A stretch of 43,845 nucleotides of DNA from an uncultured SAR116 cluster alpha proteobacterium. GTDB lineage: Bacteria; Pseudomonadota; Alphaproteobacteria; Puniceispirillales; Marisalimonadaceae. How positions within the stretch are numbered: the first letter of the stretch is position 1; every line of letters starts with the position of its first letter. The notes beneath the pieces are model-generated. The model worked only from the letters and a program-made list of their open reading frames with translations. It did no database searches and was not told the DNA's origin. The stretch lies in contig CACNFD010000015.1 of assembly GCA_902619615.1 (NCBI GenBank), positions 1-43,845 on the forward strand, given 5' to 3'. The translations under genes and the position numbers were made by a program. Of the stretch, positions 28,197 through 36,426 are shown in pieces.

Positions 28197-28943
28197 ATGA
28201 CAGAAAATAAAGGAAAAGTTGCTATAGTCACTGGTGCTGCTAAAAATATTGGCAGAGCAACTTGTGATAGTCTTTCGAAGTTAGGCTTTAATGTTTTAGT
28301 CCACGCAAACTCTGACAAAGAGGGTGCTATGGAAACACAAGAAATTGTAAAAAAAAATGGAGTTAATGCTGACATTTTCATTGGTGACTTAACTAACGAA
28401 GATACATCACGTCATCTTGTAGAAGCTGGATCAAAATTAGGTAATGTTTCAATTTTAGTAAATAATGCATCACAAAGAGAGTTCAATAAATTTGATGATA
28501 TGTCATTTGATCAATGGAGATTTGTATTATCTATTAATCTAGATACATTATTTCATACTTGTAAGGCAGTAATTCCAGAAATGAAAAAAAATAATTGGGG
28601 AAGAATTGTAAATCTTGGAGGATTGTCAGCACATATCAGTGCAATAGGAAGAGCCCATGTTATAACATCAAAGTCAGCAGTAGTTGGTTTTTCAAGAGCT
28701 TTAGCAATGGAATATGCTGAGGTAGGTATTACTGTTAACACAGTTGTGCCGGGGTTGATTGACACCGTTAGAGGTGCTTCTGCAGGAAGAAGCCTTGTAC
28801 ATCCATCTCATTCAAATCCTCCTATTGGAAGAAAAGGTTATCCTGTTGAAGTAGCTACTATGATTTCTAATTTATGTGGTCCTAATTCTGATTTTATAAC
28901 TGGACAAACAATTCATGTTAATGGTGGAAGTTATTTTCCGTAA
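28197..28943 (+). CDS. SDR-family protein with catalytic Tyr replaced by Val
   Basis: 248 residues. TGAAKNIGRAT is the cofactor loop and NNAS replaces NNAG. At the active site the expected YxxxK reads VITSK (in RAHVITSKSAVVG), so Lys is kept but Tyr is Val, with His just before it. Ser of the triad is plausible in NLGGLSAH. Some SDR subgroups carry this AHV..K pattern, so it may be active by another route. It is divergent from the ComD-like gene across 155 bases and followed after 11 bases by an EamA transporter. AGGGAA precedes the ATG. Confidence 0.87.
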   Translation: MTENKGKVAIVTGAAKNIGRATCDSLSKLGFNVLVHANSDKEGAMETQEIVKKNGVNADIFIGDLTNEDTSRHLVEAGSKLGNVSILVNNASQREFNKFDDMSFDQWRFVLSINLDTLFHTCKAVIPEMKKNNWGRIVNLGGLSAHISAIGRAHVITSKSAVVGFSRALAMEYAEVGITVNTVVPGLIDTVRGASAGRSLVHPSHSNPPIGRKGYPVEVATMISNLCGPNSDFITGQTIHVNGGSYFP

Positions 28944-28954
28944 AATATTAAAAA

Positions 28955-29857
28955 ATGAATAATATAAAAAATAGACCAGTTGATTTTCTAGCTGCATCTT
29001 TTTTAATAATATTTTCAATTTTTTTGGGCTTAAACCAAGTTATGGTTAAGTTAGTTAACGAAGGTATGCATCCAGTTTTTCAGGTAGCCTTACGATCCAC
29101 TTTTGCAATCTTTCCAATTTTAATTTATTGCTATATTTTAAAAAAGAAAATTATCATTAACAACGGTAGTTTAATACCTGGAATTATTGCTGGGATACTA
29201 TTTGCAATAGAGTTTATTTTTTTGTTTACAGCCTTAGACTACTCAACAGTCACACGCGTATCATTAATTTTTTATACAATGCCTGTGTGGCTTACTTTAG
29301 CTGCACATTTTTTAATAGAAAATGATAAACTCAATTTAAACAAAATATTAGGTTTAATAATTGCATTAATAGGATTATTTCTAGCTGTTTATGAACCAAC
29401 TACTGGTTATGATACATTACAATTCTATGGAGATGCATATTCATTATTGGCAAGTCTTTGCTGGGCAACAATAGCGATAATGCTGAAAACCACGCGTCTT
29501 TCAAACGCGACACCTGAAACACAACTATTATATCAACTAGTTGTTTCTGGAATTATTTTATTACCTTTATCAATGCAGTTAAATGATTACGTTAGAAATA
29601 TCGACCTAGATTTAATATTAATTTTTTCTTTTCAAGTAATTGTAATTATGTGTATGGGGTTTATTGGATGGTTATGGATAATGTCAAGATACTCTGCAAG
29701 TAGCACTAGTTCGTTTGCATTTTTAACACCAATATTTGGCGTGTTATTTGGGTGGTTAATTATGGATGATCCAATAAATGAACAAATTTACTTATCTTTA
29801 TTTTTTACTTGTCTTGGTATCTATCTAATAAATAAAAGGGGGGCAAAATCAATCTGA
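28955..29857 (+). CDS. EamA-family (DMT superfamily) transporter
   Basis: 300 residues with about ten membrane segments in two EamA repeats (ALDYSTVTRVSLIFYTMPVW in the first half; SSTSSFAFLTPIFGVLFGWL in the second). It is in the same operon as the Tyr-less SDR. It may carry the substrate or product of the adjacent ThDP/SDR pathway. Its end overlaps the convergent DEAD-box gene by 9 bases. Confidence 0.87.
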   Translation: MNNIKNRPVDFLAASFLIIFSIFLGLNQVMVKLVNEGMHPVFQVALRSTFAIFPILIYCYILKKKIIINNGSLIPGIIAGILFAIEFIFLFTALDYSTVTRVSLIFYTMPVWLTLAAHFLIENDKLNLNKILGLIIALIGLFLAVYEPTTGYDTLQFYGDAYSLLASLCWATIAIMLKTTRLSNATPETQLLYQLVVSGIILLPLSMQLNDYVRNIDLDLILIFSFQVIVIMCMGFIGWLWIMSRYSASSTSSFAFLTPIFGVLFGWLIMDDPINEQIYLSLFFTCLGIYLINKRGAKSI

Positions 29858-31705
29858 CATTTTTGATTTTTTGTTCCTAACTTTAATTTTTTTGGATCTT
29901 TTATTATTTTTTTTATCCTTTCTTAGTTTAGTAGTATCACTCCCAGGCTTGGTTCTTTTTTCTATTTTTTTCCACCTATCAGATTTTCTTTTACCTTTGA
30001 AATCAATATTTTTAGGTTTATTGAATCCCTCTTCGTCTTTATCTTTTAAAAATAATTTTGAACTTCTTCTTTTTTTATTTTGTGAAGGTTGAGATGTTGC
30101 TCTATCAAGTTTTGGCGGATTTTTTAATAATTTTACCATAATATGTCGTTCTATTGGCTTTTTATCATTTACAAACTTAAGCAATGAATTAGAGGTTTGT
30201 TCTGAAATTTCAACATAAGTAACTTTTGTTTGTATTTTAATAGAACCAATATCTCTTTTTGAGAGATTTCCAGCTTTACAGAGCATTGCTACTAACCATC
30301 TTGGTTCAGCTGTATCATCTCGCCCAACCGACAGCTCAAACCATACACTTTTAGTAAAAGAAGAATTTTGTGAGTTTTTATCTCTTTTATCGGAAGGATT
30401 TTTTAAATCTTCTGGAACAGATAAATCCTTGCTAACTAGTCTGTAGTAGGCAACCGCAAGCTGATTAACTGTGTTTTTTGAAATTAATTCATCTACAAAA
30501 CCTTGCTCTTCTGCTTCTATCGGATCTTCAAAAATTTTATTTTCTAGAATCCTTTTTTTATCTTCAATTAATATTTCTTCTCTTGAAGGAGGCAAAGTCC
30601 AATGAGGCTTTATATTTGCTTGATCAAATAAACGTTCAGCTGTTCTATTTCTATTTTGAGGTACAAGAATTACACAAACACCTTTTCTTCCAGCTCTTCC
30701 TGTTCTTCCACTTCTATGAAGTAATGTATCTGACGTTCTTGGTATATCTGCATGAATGACTAAATCAAGATTTGGTAAATCCAGTCCCCTAGCTGCTACA
30801 TCTGTGGCAACACACACCCTTGCTTTTGAGGATCTCATTGCTTGCAAAGCCATATTTCTTTCGTTTTGGCTTAATTCACCTGAAAGAGCTACTGCAGAAA
30901 TACCTCTGTTTGTTAAACGACTGGTCATATGATTTACAGCCATTCTAGTAGCACAAAAAATTATAGAATTTGTAGCTTCATAATATCGTAACGTATTAAT
31001 AATAGCATTTTCTTGATCACTTGACACAATTTTGAATGCTTTATATTCAATATCAACATGTTGTGCATTAGATTTACCAACAGTAATTCTAACAGCATCT
31101 TTTTGATAATCTTTTGCAAGTTTAGCAATGGTTTTTGGAACAGTTGCTGAAAACATTAAGGTCTGTTTTTCTTCAGGTGTGGTATCCAAAATGGCTTCTA
31201 AATCTTCTTTGAAACCCATATCTAACATCTCATCAGCTTCATCAAGAACAACAGTTTTAATATCCTTTAGATTTAATTTTTGACTTTCTATATGGTCTCT
31301 TAATCTTCCAGGAGTGCCTACTACTATATTAGGTTTTGTTTCTAAGTTTCTTTTTTCAGCACGTATATCCATTCCTCCAACACAAGAAATAATATTTGCA
31401 TCACAACTTTCCAGGAACCAAGCTAATTCATTTTTTACTTGCAGAGCTAATTCTCGAGTAGGAACAATAATAAGTGCTTGAGGTAGTTTTGATTTTTTAA
31501 AATAATTATCTTTACCAAGTATATTTTCTACTATTGAAAAACCAAAGGCTATAGTTTTACCAGATCCAGTTTGTGCAGAAACTAATAAATCTAATCCTGA
31601 ATAATTTTTTTTTATAACTTCTTCTTGAACAGGCGTTAATTTTTCATAACCTTTTTGAATCATTGCCTCGGCTATAGAATCAGGAATTCCAGAATTTTTC
31701 AACAT
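29849..31705 (-). CDS. deaD: DEAD-box RNA helicase with DbpA-type RNA-binding domain
   Basis: 618 residues. All helicase motifs are visible: AQTGSGKT, PTRELALQ, GTPGRL, DEADEML, SATVP and HRSGRTGRAG. Residues about 450-530 resemble the DbpA/CsdA RNA-binding domain (ELSVGRDDTAEPRWLVAMLC). The last 80 residues are a very basic, disordered Lys/Arg-rich tail. The layout fits CsdA/DeaD, a helicase for ribosome assembly and cold adaptation. The gene is probably monocistronic; the symbol is a family-level assignment. Confidence 0.9.
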   Translation of the reverse strand: MLKNSGIPDSIAEAMIQKGYEKLTPVQEEVIKKNYSGLDLLVSAQTGSGKTIAFGFSIVENILGKDNYFKKSKLPQALIIVPTRELALQVKNELAWFLESCDANIISCVGGMDIRAEKRNLETKPNIVVGTPGRLRDHIESQKLNLKDIKTVVLDEADEMLDMGFKEDLEAILDTTPEEKQTLMFSATVPKTIAKLAKDYQKDAVRITVGKSNAQHVDIEYKAFKIVSSDQENAIINTLRYYEATNSIIFCATRMAVNHMTSRLTNRGISAVALSGELSQNERNMALQAMRSSKARVCVATDVAARGLDLPNLDLVIHADIPRTSDTLLHRSGRTGRAGRKGVCVILVPQNRNRTAERLFDQANIKPHWTLPPSREEILIEDKKRILENKIFEDPIEAEEQGFVDELISKNTVNQLAVAYYRLVSKDLSVPEDLKNPSDKRDKNSQNSSFTKSVWFELSVGRDDTAEPRWLVAMLCKAGNLSKRDIGSIKIQTKVTYVEISEQTSNSLLKFVNDKKPIERHIMVKLLKNPPKLDRATSQPSQNKKRRSSKLFLKDKDEEGFNKPKNIDFKGKRKSDRWKKIEKRTKPGSDTTKLRKDKKNNKRSKKIKVRNKKSKMSD

Positions 31706-31864
31706 GATAAACTTTCAGATTAAAGACACATTGTAAGAAATACATTCTATATTTCTTTAAAATTAACTAGATTGTTGTTTTAGTCTTCAATATCAATAAA
31801 GTAAAGCATTAGAAACTTTATTTATGTTAGCACTTAAAATAAATAATAAAGAAAATAATTTACA

Positions 31865-33049
31865 ATGAATAGAAATTTTGAGGTTATTGTAATTGGAGCA
31901 GGCGCAGCTGGTCTTATGTGTGCAATCGAAGCAGGAAAAAGAAATAAAAAAGTCCTCATTATAGAACATTCCTCCAAGATTGCAGAAAAAATTAGAATTT
32001 CTGGAGGAGGAAGATGCAATTTCACAAATTTATACAGCAATAGTGAAAATTTCTTATCAAACAACAAACATTTTTGTAAATCTGCTTTTTCAAAATATAC
32101 GCAAAATGATTTCATAGATTTAGTAAAAAAACATAAAATTAAATTTCATGAAAAAAAATTTGGTCAACTTTTTTGTGATCATTCTGCAAAAGATATTATT
32201 GAAATGTTAATTACTGAATGTGAAATTCAAAAAGTTGAGATTAGTTTAAACACTGAAATCAAATCAGTAATCCGCGAAAAAAATTTATATATATTAGAAA
32301 CAGAAAACAAAGGGAAATTCGAATGTTCATCTCTTGTTATCGCTACAGGTGGATTATCAATACCCAAAATAGGAGCGTCTGATTATGGATATAAGATTGC
32401 TAATCAGTTTAACTTAAAAGTTACAAACCTTTATCCTGCTCTTGTCCCATTAACTTTTAAAGACGATATATTAGAGTTTTGTAAATCACTAGCAGGTGTT
32501 TCAATTGAAGCTTCAGTTAAAATCAATAAAACAATTTTTAATGAAGGTTTAATATTTACCCACAGGGGTATTAGTGGACCATCAATTTTACAAATTTCTT
32601 CTTACTGGAAACCTGATAGGAGTATTGAAGTAAACCTATTATCATTAAATTCAATGGATAAAACTTTAAAAGAAAGAAGAGTGAAAACACCAAAACAAAA
32701 CATTTCAAATGTTTTATCAGATTTTCTTCCAAATAAATTAGCAATGGCTATTACTAGTTTGTTGGATACAAACCAAAAAATAGGAGAAGCATCGAATAGC
32801 ACACTAAACAAAATTTCTGATTTTATAAATAAATTAAATGTTTTGCCAACTGGCACTGAAGGTTACAGGACCGCAGAAGTTACATTAGGTGGTATCGACA
32901 CAAATGAAATCAATTCAGCAACAATGGAATGTAAAAAATACTCAGGATTATATTTCATCGGAGAAGTAGTTGATGTCACTGGACATTTAGGAGGACATAA
33001 TTTTCAATGGGCCTGGTCAAGTGGCTATGTTGCAGGTCAGAATGTTTAG
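31865..33049 (+). CDS. NAD(P)/FAD-dependent flavoprotein, HI0933/YhiN family
   Basis: 394 residues. An N-terminal FAD-binding GAGAAGLMCAIEAG is followed by ISGGGRCNFTNL, the family signature, and the C-terminal GEVVDVTGHLGGHNFQWAWSSG is equally typical. Biochemical role of the family is undefined. It is divergent from the DEAD-box gene (159-base gap) and ends one base before the convergent LysR stop. Confidence 0.9.
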   Translation: MNRNFEVIVIGAGAAGLMCAIEAGKRNKKVLIIEHSSKIAEKIRISGGGRCNFTNLYSNSENFLSNNKHFCKSAFSKYTQNDFIDLVKKHKIKFHEKKFGQLFCDHSAKDIIEMLITECEIQKVEISLNTEIKSVIREKNLYILETENKGKFECSSLVIATGGLSIPKIGASDYGYKIANQFNLKVTNLYPALVPLTFKDDILEFCKSLAGVSIEASVKINKTIFNEGLIFTHRGISGPSILQISSYWKPDRSIEVNLLSLNSMDKTLKERRVKTPKQNISNVLSDFLPNKLAMAITSLLDTNQKIGEASNSTLNKISDFINKLNVLPTGTEGYRTAEVTLGGIDTNEINSATMECKKYSGLYFIGEVVDVTGHLGGHNFQWAWSSGYVAGQNV

Positions 33050-33050
33050 A

Positions 33051-33995
33051 TTAAATAACAGTACGCTTTGCTGCATCTGAAGTATGATCACCAGCTTCAT
33101 CCCAATAAGGTATAGGTCCATAAATTTCTATTAAAAAATCTAAAAATGCCCTTACCTTAGGAGATAAATGTTTGCCACTTGGGTAGACAGCATAGATTGG
33201 AACATCTTCTTGAACATATTCATCTAGTATTGATACTAATGCCCCAGTAGCCAAATGCCTTCCAACAACAAATCTAGATAACATTGCTAACCCACCACCA
33301 TTAATTGCTGACCTAAGAATCGCATCACCGTGGTTGAACTGTAACTTTCCTTTTGCGTGTATCAATTTGATTTTACCGTCTACTAAAAAATGCCATTCAT
33401 TATAAGGACTTCCACTCCTAAATGAAATAATATCATGGTTTAATATGTCGTCTGGATGTTTTGGTTTTCCATGTTTTTTTAAATATTCTGGAGAAGCAAA
33501 CAAAGTTCTTGGATTTGGAGCCAGTTTTCTTGCAATAAGTGACGAGTCCTTCATGACCGCAATTCTGATACCCAGATCAATATTGTTATCAACTAAATCA
33601 ACAACCTCATCTGAAATAATCATTTCTATTTCTACCTCAGGAAAGCGTTCTCTGAATAAGGGAAGGTGTGGAGCTATGTGCCTGTAAGAAAATGTTCCTG
33701 GTGCAGTAATCCTAAGATGTCCTCGAGGTGCATTAGTAGCACTCAAAACAGCTGCCTCAGCTTCATCTACGTCGCCAATAATCCTCCTAGCTCTATCAAG
33801 ATAAGCTAAACCAACTTCAGTAAGTGACACAGATCTTGTTGTTCTATAAAGCAATCTTGCTCCTAATCTATCTTCTAATGCAGAAATATGTTTTGAAACT
33901 ACGGAGGGAGATAAATCTAATTCTCTACCTGCTTTTGCAAGTGAACCATTGTCAGCTATAGAAACGAAAACTCTCATTCCAGATATTAGATCCAT
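33051..33995 (-). CDS. LysR-family transcriptional regulator
   Basis: 314 residues. The N-terminal winged helix covers 1-60 (VSIADNGSLAKAGRELDLSPSVVSKHISALEDRLG) and the effector domain 90-295 (RFPEVEIEMIISDEVVDLVDNNIDLGIR). It belongs to the large CrgA-like group. GAGGT precedes the ATG. No target operon lies divergently (the upstream neighbour is tRNA-Ser), so its targets are elsewhere or unknown. Confidence 0.9.
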   Translation of the reverse strand: MDLISGMRVFVSIADNGSLAKAGRELDLSPSVVSKHISALEDRLGARLLYRTTRSVSLTEVGLAYLDRARRIIGDVDEAEAAVLSATNAPRGHLRITAPGTFSYRHIAPHLPLFRERFPEVEIEMIISDEVVDLVDNNIDLGIRIAVMKDSSLIARKLAPNPRTLFASPEYLKKHGKPKHPDDILNHDIISFRSGSPYNEWHFLVDGKIKLIHAKGKLQFNHGDAILRSAINGGGLAMLSRFVVGRHLATGALVSILDEYVQEDVPIYAVYPSGKHLSPKVRAFLDFLIEIYGPIPYWDEAGDHTSDAAKRTVI

Positions 33996-34062
33996 GCATT
34001 ACCTCTAAATAAATCTATATTTATCATAAAAAATTTTATTTTCTATAATACATTAATAAAAC

Positions 34063-34091
34063 TTGAAATAATTTTTGTCATTTTGTATTAC
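34063..34091 (+). promoter_or_regulatory. Candidate sigma-70 promoter of tRNA-Ser
   Basis: TTGAAA at 34063-34068, a 17-base spacer, and TATTAC at 34086-34091, placed 50 bases before the mature tRNA 5' end. The spacing is ideal and the -35 box matches 5 of 6 positions; the -10 box matches 4 of 6. Confidence 0.5.
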
Positions 34092-34141
34092 GAGATAGCA
34101 TATAGCGTGAAGTAGGATACTCAAGACATAAACGAGCCCGC

Positions 34142-34233
34142 GGAGGGGTGGCTGAGTGGCTGAAGGCGCCGGTTTGCTAAATCGTTAAAGGGAGCAATCC
34201 CTTTCGGGGGTTCGAATCCCCCTCCCTCCGCCA
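34142..34233 (+). tRNA. tRNA-Ser (anticodon GCU)
   Basis: Cloverleaf by eye: acceptor GGAGGGG pairs with TCCCTCC (last pair G-T), T arm GGGGG/CCCCC with loop TTCGAAT, a long class II variable arm (AAAGGGA/TCCCTTT), anticodon loop TTGCTAA, discriminator G and encoded CCA at 34231-34233. The long variable arm and GCT anticodon identify serine (AGC/AGU). The anticodon stem is weak, with a C-T mismatch at its outer pair and a G-T pair. The 3' end is the attachment site of the adjacent island. Confidence 0.95.
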
Positions 34234-34234
34234 T
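34223..34234 (+). other. Left attachment site (tRNA 3' end)
   Basis: TCCCTCCGCCAT covers the last acceptor bases, the CCA and one further base. It pairs with TCTCTCCGCCAT at 39375. Integrases of the P4 type recombine at tRNA 3' ends, leaving the tRNA intact, as here. Confidence 0.6.
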
Positions 34235-34243
34235 TAAGATAAC

Positions 34244-34278
34244 TTCCTTATGTCATACTATGTCACAAACCTAAGGAA
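34244..34278. repeat. Inverted repeat enclosing tandem TATGTCA, island left end
   Basis: TTCCTTA (34244-34250) and TAAGGAA (34272-34278) form a 7-bp inverted repeat. Between and overlapping them, TATGTCA occurs at 34249 and 34259 (10-bp period). Position 10 bases inside the left attachment site suggests recombinase or excisionase binding, or a regulatory site for the integrase gene. There is no T-run, so a terminator is unlikely. Confidence 0.35.
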
Positions 34279-34345
34279 ACACTGGAGGTTGTTGACGAAA
34301 GCTCTCTAAGTTATTTCATTATAAATCATCTTTAATCAACCAAAC

Positions 34346-34365
34346 TTGTAGACCGAGTTGTAGAC
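34346..34365 (+). repeat. TTGTAGAC pair, 12-bp period, upstream of integrase
   Basis: TTGTAGAC at 34346-34353 and 34358-34365, just before the GGAG ribosome site and ATG of the integrase. The same paired octamer with the same period is found at 39291 and 43207. It probably is an arm-type binding site of the integrase, and binding here would also repress its own gene. Confidence 0.6.
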
Positions 34366-34375
34366 TGGAGATGAC

Positions 34376-35557
34376 ATGAAAAGATTAAATGCAAAACAAA
34401 TATTAGTTTTACCAATAGGCAAATACCCTGATGGAAATGGACTTTATCTTTCAATTTACAAACCTGGAAGAGGTAAATGGAGTTTTCGATATTCCTTTAA
34501 TAAAAAAGCTAGGGAAATGGGTTTAGGTAGCTTACCAGAAGTTTCACTATTAGAGGCACGACAACATGCTTTAAGTAACAAACAATTATTAAGTAAAAAG
34601 ATTGACCCAATAGATGAAAAAAACCGAGCTGAAGTTTTAAGGCAACAGCAAAGTAAGAAATTCTCCGATATAGCTAATCTATATATTGAAACAAAGAAAA
34701 AACCTGAGTGGACAAACCCTAAAAGTGAACAACAATGGCGTAATACAATTAATACTTATGTATCACCAATCTTAGATAGAAAACCATTAAATGATATTAA
34801 TAGAGATGATATTATAAGTGTTCTTAATCCTATTTGGAGAGATAAGACTGAAACTGCCAGAAAGCTTCAACAAAGACTATTCCTCATATTTGCATTTGCC
34901 AAAATTAGAGAATGGTATACTCATGATAATCCAGCATCCTGGAAAGAACATCTCTCATTTATACTTCCAGACCCTTACTTAATAAAAAAAGTTAAACATC
35001 ACGCTTCACTTAAGTTTACTGAAGTTGCAAAATTTTATGAAGACCTATGTAAGTTTGAAATGTTGTCAGCCTATGCATTAAGGTTATTAATTTTAACAGC
35101 CACTAGGACCAAAGAAGTAATTGAGTCTCAGTTTGATGAATTTGATTTACAAAAGAAAATGTGGACTATTCCAGCTGATAAAATGAAAGTTAGAAAAAAA
35201 CATAAAGTGCCTTTATCAGATGAAGCCATTTCAATAATTGAATTGATGAGAAAAAAACATAACCATGAACATGTATTTACCAATCCTGCAACTGGTAAAC
35301 ATATATCTAATGGAGCAATGCTAATTTTCTTAAAAAAGCAATTCCCTCATCTCAAAATTACTGTTCATGGTTTCAGGTCTTCATTTAGAGATTGGGCAGA
35401 AGAAATAGGTCAATATCAACATAATGCAATAGAGTTTTGTTTGGCACACGAATTACCGAACAAAGTTGAAAAAGCATATTTAAGGTCAGACTTAATTGAT
35501 GCTAGAACAACAATTATGAATGATTGGGAAAAATATTTACTTTCTAACTTAGCTTGA
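34376..35557 (+). CDS. int: Tyrosine recombinase, P4-type integrase
   Basis: 393 residues. The N-terminal arm-binding domain (about 1-90, GKYPDGNGLYLSIYKPGRGKW, MGLGSLPEVSLLEARQHA) is the DUF4102 type; a core-binding domain spans 95-195 and the catalytic domain 205-393. Catalytic residues are present: R244 (TATRTKE), H331 and R334 (HGFRSSFRDW), a late His in LAHELP and Tyr nucleophile Y368 (KAYLRSD). It is expected to integrate and excise the island at tRNA-Ser. GGAG lies 5 bases before the ATG. It looks intact. Confidence 0.93.
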   Translation: MKRLNAKQILVLPIGKYPDGNGLYLSIYKPGRGKWSFRYSFNKKAREMGLGSLPEVSLLEARQHALSNKQLLSKKIDPIDEKNRAEVLRQQQSKKFSDIANLYIETKKKPEWTNPKSEQQWRNTINTYVSPILDRKPLNDINRDDIISVLNPIWRDKTETARKLQQRLFLIFAFAKIREWYTHDNPASWKEHLSFILPDPYLIKKVKHHASLKFTEVAKFYEDLCKFEMLSAYALRLLILTATRTKEVIESQFDEFDLQKKMWTIPADKMKVRKKHKVPLSDEAISIIELMRKKHNHEHVFTNPATGKHISNGAMLIFLKKQFPHLKITVHGFRSSFRDWAEEIGQYQHNAIEFCLAHELPNKVEKAYLRSDLIDARTTIMNDWEKYLLSNLA

Positions 35558-35626
35558 TGTTGTTTGAAATAACAGAGTATGTTAAAATGTTTAAAAATAT
35601 ATGACTTCACAATTTTTGTGGGCTAA

Positions 35627-35706
35627 AATCACGGTCAGGCGAAAACCTAAGGAGTGATTACGCGCATGTAAACATGCTAACACTTCGAAATAGATTAATA
35701 AATCTA
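35627..35706 (+). promoter_or_regulatory. Hairpin-rich leader upstream of the AlpA-like gene
   Basis: Three consecutive dyads lie in 80 bases: AATCAC/GTGATT (35627-35632 with 35654-35659, inner AGG/CCT around CGAAAA), GCATGT-AA-ACATGC (35664-35677) and TAGATT-AATA-AATCTA (35691-35706). The AlpA-like ATG follows at 35757. The stretch is richer in G+C than its flanks. It could be a structured mRNA leader, a small RNA, or clustered operators for the AlpA-like protein. Confidence 0.4.
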
Positions 35707-35756
35707 GCGGCGATGGTTCCAAACTTTTTAATTTAACTTTTAATGGGAATACGCCT

Positions 35757-35993
35757 ATGAAACCAATTTATATACCTAAAAAAGAGGTGGCTAGAATATT
35801 TAACAAGAGTGCTTCAACTGTCACTAGATGGTCTAAAGAAATTCCAGACTTTCCAAAACCTTTTCTCCTAGGACCAAATACAGTTATGTGGGATAGGATT
35901 GAAATAGAAAACTATATCAATGAGAGAAAAAAGATTAGGGGCTTTTATGGTCACAAGCCTTTAAGAGACAACAATGTCAACAAAACTCAATAA
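35757..35993 (+). CDS. AlpA-family DNA-binding protein (excisionase/regulator)
   Basis: 78 residues. A MerR/excisionase-like winged helix spans residues 5-60 (YIPKKEVARIFNKSASTVTRW, WDRIEIENYINERKK). AlpA proteins of P4-like islands act as transcription activators of the integrase or as excision factors. Its end overlaps the next gene by 20 bases. It is preceded by the hairpin-rich leader. Confidence 0.8.
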   Translation: MKPIYIPKKEVARIFNKSASTVTRWSKEIPDFPKPFLLGPNTVMWDRIEIENYINERKKIRGFYGHKPLRDNNVNKTQ

Positions 35994-36357
35994 AAATCAA
36001 CTTATTGCAGTTCATTTACTTGCCTCTGGCGTTAAAGCTTCAGTTATTGCTAAACACATTGACATAAGAGAAGAAACATTATCACGTTGGAGGCAAATTG
36101 ATGAATTTAAAGAGGCATTAGAAGAAGCTACAGAGGCTGTTTTAAGAGAAATTGATGAGACTCATAAAAATCTCTTAATTCATTCCCAGAATGTAATTAA
36201 TGAGGCCCTAAATAATGAAGAATTAGATTTATTTAAAAAAGCTAATTTAGCTCTTAGGTATATGAGTTTGATTAGAGGTAAAGATGATATAACTCAAAAG
36301 TCATCTCATAATCTTTTTAAATATGCAGAACTAGGAAAATTTAGAGTTAAAATTTAA
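35974..36357 (+). CDS. Small HTH protein, terminase-small-subunit-like or phBC6A51-like
   Basis: 127 residues. An N-terminal helix-turn-helix (about 8-45: NQLIAVHLLASGVKASVIAK then EETLSRWRQIDEF) is followed by a long helical region (50-115). The arrangement resembles phage helix-turn-helix proteins such as phBC6A51 or small terminase subunits, but no other packaging gene is present. Coupled to the AlpA-like gene by a 20-base overlap. Probably a regulator of the island; not firmly identified. Confidence 0.7.
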   Translation: MSTKLNKNQLIAVHLLASGVKASVIAKHIDIREETLSRWRQIDEFKEALEEATEAVLREIDETHKNLLIHSQNVINEALNNEELDLFKKANLALRYMSLIRGKDDITQKSSHNLFKYAELGKFRVKI

Positions 36358-36426
36358 CTATTAACAGTTCTTAATTTTGTGGTTAAAGTTGAAAAAACTA
36401 AAACTGATTTTAATTTAGCGAGAAAA

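Noticed and set aside
36379-36426. GTG start for the exported island protein
   Set aside because: It would place 16 charged residues before a good signal peptide and has no ribosome site.
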